Shown: positions 60,023-63,833 of the stretch, piece by piece
How the letters are laid out: each line of letters opens with the position of its first letter
Numbering within the stretch: the first letter of the stretch is position 1
Origin: Liquorilactobacillus sicerae
Lineage (GTDB): Bacteria; Bacillota; Bacilli; Lactobacillales; Lactobacillaceae
Direction: 5' to 3'
DNA: 63,833 bases
Assembly: GCF_029916425.1 (NCBI RefSeq)
Contig: NZ_JAHAVQ010000015.1
Span: 1 to 63,833, forward strand
The notes under the pieces: generated by a model
The model's database searches: none
What the model was told of the DNA's origin: nothing
The model's input: the letters and a program-made list of their open reading frames with translations, nothing else
Translations under genes and position numbers: made by a program

Positions 60023-62488
60023 TTATTTTTGACTAACCGCTGACTTTTTTAAATCTTGATTGCTTTCTTTAACATTAATCACAATCTTGCCTTTGCTGGC
60101 TCCGACTGAAACAGCACTGCCAACTTTGATCTGCCCAGTGATCAACATCTCACTTAATTTGTCCTCAACTTCAGTTTGTAAAGCCCGCCGAATTGGCCGA
60201 GCACCATATTCAGGATCAAATCCTTTTTCAGCTACTAAATCGATTGCCGCTGGAGTAATTTTAATCTTGACATTTTGCTCCCGCACCCGATCTAAGACCT
60301 CTTTAGCCATCAATTTAACAATTTGATGCAATTCGTCTTTATTCAGTTGATGGAAAATAATCGTTTCATCGATACGATTCAAAAATTCAGGACGGAAAGT
60401 TTGTTTTAAGACTTCTTTGATTTTTGCTGACATAGCTTGGAAATCATCTTGAGCATTTTTACTGCTAAAACCAACCTGCTTTTCATCGCGTAAAGCTGTT
60501 GCTCCTAAGTTTGACGTCATAATAATGATCGTGTTTCGAAAATCAACTTTTCGACCCTTAGAATCCGTTAAATACCCATCATCTAAAACTTGCAGCAAAA
60601 TATTAAAAACATCAGGATGCGCTTTTTCAATTTCATCAAATAAAACGACTGAATACGGATGTTGACGTACTTTTTCAGTCAATTGGCCCCCCTCATCATA
60701 ACCAACATATCCTGGTGGTGAACCAACTAACCGACTGGTACTGTACTTTTCCATATACTCGCTCATATCGATCCGAATGATCGCACTTTCAGAACCAAAC
60801 ATAGCTTCCGCCAAAGCTTTAGCTAATTCTGTTTTACCGACACCTGTTGGTCCTAAGAACATAAAAGAACCAATTGGTCTATTAGGATCCTTCAAACCGC
60901 TGCGAGCCCGCCGAATAGCGCGTGAAACAGCCGAAACAGCCGCTTGCTGGCCAATGACCCTTTGATGCAGAATTTTCTCCAATTCAATCAACCGCATTGT
61001 TTCACTTTTGTTCATTTGGGTAACTGGAACTCCAGTCCATTCAGAAACAACTTGAGCAATATCTTCAGCATCGACAGCATCTTGATAATCACCAGCAGCT
61101 TGTTTTTCCAACAATTGCTCAATACTTTTACGTAAACTCAATTCTTTTTTTCGAATTGCAGCTGCATCCTCAAACCGTTCTTCGGTTAAAGCCGCTAATT
61201 TGTCGACTGATAATTGGTGGAGTTCATCCTTTTTGGTAGTCAACTTCTTGGTTTGTCCTGAATGACTAATATGAACTCGTGCAGCCGCTTCATCCATCAA
61301 GTCAATCGCTTTATCAGGCAAAAAACGATCTGAGATATATCTAACGCTCAAATCAACTGCCGCTTTTAAAGCACTATCCTTAATTTTTAATTGGTGATGA
61401 GCTTCATAACGCGGTCGCAAGCCTTGAAGAATTTTTAATGTATCACTAGCAGAGGGTTCGGCGATCATAATTTTTGCAAAACGCCGTTCCAAAGCCGAAT
61501 CAGATTCAATATATTTTTGAAATTCATCAAGCGTTGTTGCACCAATAACCTGTACCTCTCCCCGAGCTAAAGCAGGTTTTAGGATATTGGAAGCATCAAT
61601 TGCACCTTCCGCACCACCGGCACCAATCAGAGTATGCAATTCGTCAATGAATAAAATTACATGTCCATCATCATAAATTTCATCAATAATCTTTTTAACT
61701 CGATCTTCGAACTCGCCACGATATTTAGTTCCAGCAACTAAAGATCCCATATCTAAAATCATTACGCGTTTATCAGCTAGATTTTCAGGAACTTCACCAT
61801 TAATAATTGCTTGAGCCAAGCCTTCAGCGATTGCTGTTTTCCCAACTCCTGGTTCACCTAGTAAGACCGGATTATTCTTTGTTCGTCGACTTAAAACTTG
61901 AATAACACGCCTAACTTCTTTTTGCCGTCCGATGACTGGATCAATTTTTTCCTCTGCTGCTAAACGAGTCAAATCACGAGCTAAGGAATTCAAAGTTGGA
62001 GTTCCAGCTGATTTAATTTTATTTTTTAGATTCTTCTTCATTTGGGTTTCACTAAAGCCCAATTTACGAAAAATTGTTTGCCGCAGCTGTTTGATATCAA
62101 CATTTAAACTTTCTAAAATTCTAACTGAGAGTAATTCATTATCCTTGATCAAAGCTAGTAACAAATGTTCCGTGCCAATTTTAGGCGCATTCATTCCCTG
62201 TGCTTCTTCACTAGCAAGTGACAAAACTTCTTTAGCTCGTGGAGTATATGGTAAATAAGCTTTTGTCTTTTTTAAGTCCCCATAGCCGGTCAAACGTTCA
62301 ATTTCTTCACGAACATCTGTTTCAGTAATCACAAACTGCTTTAAAATTTTACTAGCAATCCCATTTGTTTCGATTGTCAAAGCCAACAGCAAGTGTTCTG
62401 TTCCAATTGCTTGGTGACGAAAATCTTTTGCTTGTTTCTGTGCAATGAATAGAACTTGTCTTGCACTCGGAGTAAATAAATTTTCCAT
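60023..62488 (-). CDS. clpC: ATP-dependent Clp protease ATP-binding subunit ClpC
   Basis: 821 residues. Two N-terminal Clp repeats ([14 protein letters not shown] and [13 protein letters not shown]), AAA+ domain 1 with Walker [10 protein letters not shown], a middle/UVR domain ([17 protein letters not shown]), and AAA+ domain 2 with [11 protein letters not shown]. It unfolds substrates for ClpP and takes part in quality control and stress response. Second gene of the ctsR operon. mcsA and mcsB, which sit between ctsR and clpC in Bacillus, are absent, as in other lactobacilli. Confidence 0.98.
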   Translation of the reverse strand: MENLFTPSARQVLFIAQKQAKDFRHQAIGTEHLLLALTIETNGIASKILKQFVITETDVREEIERLTGYGDLKKTKAYLPYTPRAKEVLSLASEEAQGMNAPKIGTEHLLLALIKDNELLSVRILESLNVDIKQLRQTIFRKLGFSETQMKKNLKNKIKSAGTPTLNSLARDLTRLAAEEKIDPVIGRQKEVRRVIQVLSRRTKNNPVLLGEPGVGKTAIAEGLAQAIINGEVPENLADKRVMILDMGSLVAGTKYRGEFEDRVKKIIDEIYDDGHVILFIDELHTLIGAGGAEGAIDASNILKPALARGEVQVIGATTLDEFQKYIESDSALERRFAKIMIAEPSASDTLKILQGLRPRYEAHHQLKIKDSALKAAVDLSVRYISDRFLPDKAIDLMDEAAARVHISHSGQTKKLTTKKDELHQLSVDKLAALTEERFEDAAAIRKKELSLRKSIEQLLEKQAAGDYQDAVDAEDIAQVVSEWTGVPVTQMNKSETMRLIELEKILHQRVIGQQAAVSAVSRAIRRARSGLKDPNRPIGSFMFLGPTGVGKTELAKALAEAMFGSESAIIRIDMSEYMEKYSTSRLVGSPPGYVGYDEGGQLTEKVRQHPYSVVLFDEIEKAHPDVFNILLQVLDDGYLTDSKGRKVDFRNTIIIMTSNLGATALRDEKQVGFSSKNAQDDFQAMSAKIKEVLKQTFRPEFLNRIDETIIFHQLNKDELHQIVKLMAKEVLDRVREQNVKIKITPAAIDLVAEKGFDPEYGARPIRRALQTEVEDKLSEMLITGQIKVGSAVSVGASKGKIVINVKESNQDLKKSAVSQK

Positions 62489-62505
62489 AAACCTAACCCC
62501 ACTTT

Positions 62506-62973
62506 CTAATCGTCATATTTTAAACGATTTAAGATGCCTTTCATTATACGCGCTCTCAACATATTCTCAAGTTTGCAATCACCCAAATTTAAAGTTTTCT
62601 TGTCAATAATTGCTAAAATCAAATTTGCTTCTGACCTGGTTAAAACCTCGGCTTGAAATAAACTTTTGATCATTTGAAAAGCATCTTTAAAACTTATACT
62701 TTCTCCGACAATTGAAATCAGTTCATCAAACACGTCATAGTCATCAACAAAATTTATTTTTTCAATCCGGATATAGCCACCTCCACCACGCTTACTACGA
62801 ACAATATAACCATTTTGAACATTGAACCTAGTATTAATTACGTAATTTATCTGGGAAGGGACGCAATTAAATAATTGGGCCATCTCGGAACGTTTGATTT
62901 CAATTTCATCTGATTCCGCCAAAATACTTTTTAAATACTTTTCAATAATATCGGAAATATTCTGACTTTGCAT
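62506..62973 (-). CDS. ctsR: Transcriptional repressor CtsR
   Basis: 155 residues. The winged helix-turn-helix (EMAQLFNCVPSQINYVINTR) has the glycine-rich heat-sensing wing RSKRGGGGYIRI. The C-terminal domain dimerises. It represses clp genes in the cold and loses DNA binding on heating. ATG at 62973 has AAGGA seven bases upstream; the ATG five codons earlier abuts AAAGG and is unlikely. The operator for its own operon is directly upstream. Confidence 0.97.
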   Translation of the reverse strand: MQSQNISDIIEKYLKSILAESDEIEIKRSEMAQLFNCVPSQINYVINTRFNVQNGYIVRSKRGGGGYIRIEKINFVDDYDVFDELISIVGESISFKDAFQMIKSLFQAEVLTRSEANLILAIIDKKTLNLGDCKLENMLRARIMKGILNRLKYDD

Positions 62974-62997
62974 CCAATCATCCTTCATCCTTTGTAT

Positions 62998-63027
62998 TTT
63001 GACTAATATTGACTATTGATATTGACT
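62998..63027 (-). promoter_or_regulatory. CtsR operator of the ctsR-clpC operon
   Basis: Minus strand: AGTCAAT-ATT-AGTCAAA (62998-63014), two heptads with the exact three-base spacer of the CtsR consensus, plus a third AGTCAAT (63021-63027) just after the -10. The site overlaps the transcription start, as expected for autorepression. Confidence 0.85.
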
Positions 63028-63030
63028 ATT

Positions 63031-63058
63031 ATTATACGGTAAAAAAAGATAATTGCAA
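63031..63058 (-). promoter_or_regulatory. ctsR-clpC promoter
   Basis: TTGCAA (63053-63058), a 16-base spacer, TATAAT (63031-63036), minus strand, directly upstream of the CtsR heptads. Confidence 0.75.
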
Positions 63059-63072
63059 AAATTTCAATCCAC

Positions 63073-63100
63073 AAAAAAATCCTTCGCAGTCAGCGAAGGA
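63073..63100 (-). terminator. Intrinsic terminator of the tRNA cluster
   Basis: TCCTTCGC and GCGAAGGA form an eight-pair stem around five bases, followed on the minus strand by seven T (63073-63079). It separates the tRNA operon from ctsR. Confidence 0.9.
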
Positions 63101-63117
63101 CCATAGTAAGCTATAGA

Positions 63118-63191
63118 TCGGGAAAACAGGATTCGAACCTGCGACCCCTACGTCCCGAACGTAGTGCTCTACCAAGCTGAGCTACTTCCCG
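63118..63191 (-). tRNA. tRNA-Pro (anticodon CGG)
   Basis: 74 bases with a full cloverleaf. Acceptor CGGGAAG/TTTCCCG with one G-T pair, anticodon loop TTCGGGA giving CGG, T loop TTCGAAT. CCA is not encoded. Last tRNA of the cluster. Confidence 0.95.
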
Positions 63192-63244
63192 AATTCACTA
63201 CACAATGAAATGATAGACGAAAAACAGCGAAAACTTTTAGAATT

Positions 63245-63260
63245 ACTGAGCTACTTTCCG
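63245..63260 (-). repeat. 16-base fragment of a tRNA 5' end
   Basis: Minus strand CGGAAAGTAGCTCAGT matches the first 16 bases of the adjacent tRNA-Pro (CGGGAAGTAGCTCAGC) at 14 positions, but no tRNA follows. Probably a remnant of a duplicated or lost tRNA gene between tRNA-Arg and tRNA-Pro. Confidence 0.6.
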
Positions 63261-63264
63261 ATAC

Positions 63265-63338
63265 TGCACCCAGTAGGAGTCGAACCTACAACCTTCTGAT
63301 TCGTAGTCAGACACTCTATCCAATTGCGCTATGGGTGC
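63265..63338 (-). tRNA. tRNA-Arg (anticodon ACG)
   Basis: 74 bases. Acceptor GCACCCA/TGGGTGC, anticodon loop CTACGAA giving ACG (normally read as ICG after deamination), T loop TTCGACT. CCA not encoded. Confidence 0.96.
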
Positions 63339-63344
63339 AAAAAA

Positions 63345-63430
63345 TGCCGAGGACCGGAATCGAACCGGTACGGTAATCACTTACCGCAGGATTTTAAGTC
63401 CTGTGCGTCTGCCAGTTCCGCCACCCCGGC
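63345..63430 (-). tRNA. tRNA-Leu (anticodon TAA)
   Basis: 86 bases with a long variable arm as expected for leucine. Anticodon loop CTTAAAA giving TAA. Acceptor GCCGGGG/CCTCGGC. CCA not encoded. Confidence 0.96.
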
Positions 63431-63449
63431 ATAATAATAAACTGGCACA

Positions 63450-63521
63450 AGCGGAAGACGGGATTCGAACCCGCGACCCCCACCATGGCAAGGTGATGTT
63501 CTACCACTGAACTACTTCCGC
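63450..63521 (-). tRNA. tRNA-Gly (anticodon GCC)
   Basis: 72 bases. Acceptor GCGGAAG/CTTCCGC with discriminator T, anticodon loop TTGCCAT giving GCC. CCA not encoded. Confidence 0.96.
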
Positions 63522-63529
63522 ATAAATAA

Positions 63530-63605
63530 TGGTGCCGACTAGACGATTCGAACGCCCGACCCTCTGATTACAAATCAGATGCTCTACCAACTGAGCTAAG
63601 TCGGC
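63530..63605 (-). tRNA. tRNA-Thr (anticodon TGT)
   Basis: 73 bases plus an encoded CCA (63530-63532). Acceptor GCCGACT/AGTCGGC, anticodon loop TTTGTAA giving TGT. Confidence 0.96.
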
Positions 63606-63610
63606 AAATA

Positions 63611-63695
63611 TGGTGCGGGTGAAGGGATTTGAACCCCCACGTTTTTCAACGCTAGAACCTAAATCTAGTGCGTCTGCCAATTCCGCCACACCCGC
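63611..63695 (-). tRNA. tRNA-Leu (anticodon TAG)
   Basis: 82 bases plus an encoded CCA (63611-63613). Long variable arm, anticodon loop TTTAGGT giving TAG, acceptor GCGGGTG/CACCCGC. Confidence 0.96.
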
Positions 63696-63707
63696 AAAAT
63701 TGACTTA

Positions 63708-63780
63708 TGAGTCGTGACAGGCTCGAACTGTCGACCCTCTGATTAAAAGTCAGATGCTCTACCAACTGAGCTAACGACTC
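63708..63780 (-). tRNA. tRNA-Lys (anticodon TTT)
   Basis: 73 bases. Acceptor GAGTCGT/ACGACTC, anticodon loop CTTTTAA giving TTT. CCA not encoded. Confidence 0.96.
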
Positions 63781-63782
63781 AA

Positions 63783-63833
63783 TGGAGGATACAGGGCTCG
63801 AACCTGTGACCCTCTGCTTGTAAGGCAGACGCT
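63783..63833 (-). tRNA. tRNA-Val (anticodon TAC), 5' part outside the window
   Basis: 51 bases of the 3' part: anticodon stem-loop with CTTACAA giving TAC, variable and T arms (TTCGAGC) and the 3' acceptor strand ending TATCCTCCA. The window ends within the D-arm side. Confidence 0.93.

Noticed and set aside
63501..63689. A 62-codon open frame on the minus strand
   Set aside because: It runs through tRNA-Gly, tRNA-Thr and tRNA-Leu; the translation is tRNA sequence.

Overview
The window is a chromosomal segment of a low-GC Gram-positive bacterium, almost certainly a member of the Lactobacillaceae. The evidence is the ctsR-clpC operon without mcsAB, the adk-infA junction without map, GatCAB, a stand-alone L-2-hydroxyisocaproate dehydrogenase, CopY-type copper control, TTG and GTG starts behind strong GGAGG sites, and RNA leaders that match elements described from lactic acid bacteria. 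I cannot name the genus from sequence alone. Nearly all genes lie on the minus strand, so transcription mostly runs from high to low coordinates.

Left accessory part (1-6477): a DJ-1/PfpI family gene, then a three-gene restriction-modification island (Vsr-like nickase, C5 cytosine methyltransferase, AlwI-like endonuclease). Next is a complete IS3-family element with matching terminal repeats and a programmed -1 frameshift. It abuts the 3' remnant of a RelE/ParE-type toxin gene. A 568-base gene-free stretch follows, with terminators on both strands and a candidate structured RNA behind its own plus-strand promoter.

Housekeeping block (6478-18951): purK-like, pcrA, ligA, camS, gatC, gatA, gatB, dagK, rlmD. 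This is the conserved Bacillus/Lactobacillus order linking DNA repair, tRNA-dependent amidation, lipid phosphorylation and rRNA methylation. 19133-28846 holds xanthine salvage (xpt-pbuX), a membrane-anchored glucosaminidase, an ECF S-component, a MarR-type regulator, a copper operon (copY-copA-copZ with an operator/promoter between copY and copA), an aminotransferase, and the plus-strand hicD. The last two could work together in branched-chain or methionine catabolism.

Translation and transcription block (28963-63058): rplM-rpsI behind an L13-type leader, truA, the ECF energizing module (ecfA1-ecfA2-ecfT), the complete alpha/spc/S10 ribosomal gene series, the str operon (rpsL-rpsG-fusA), rpoB-rpoC and ctsR-clpC. 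Two plus-strand genes, a nicotinamidase-like hydrolase and a prepilin peptidase, interrupt the usual co-oriented order at the fusA/rpsJ and rpoC/rpsL junctions. The right edge is a minus-strand tRNA cluster (Val, Lys, Leu, Thr, Gly, Leu, Arg, Pro), probably the tail of an rRNA operon outside the window.

The most interesting signals are RNA-level: structured elements after rplQ, before rpoB, before rplM and before rpsL, and the candidate RNA at about 6300-6475. Also notable is the restriction island with a zinc-ligand-free Vsr homologue, next to an IS-broken toxin gene. I did not find a clearly new multi-gene system.
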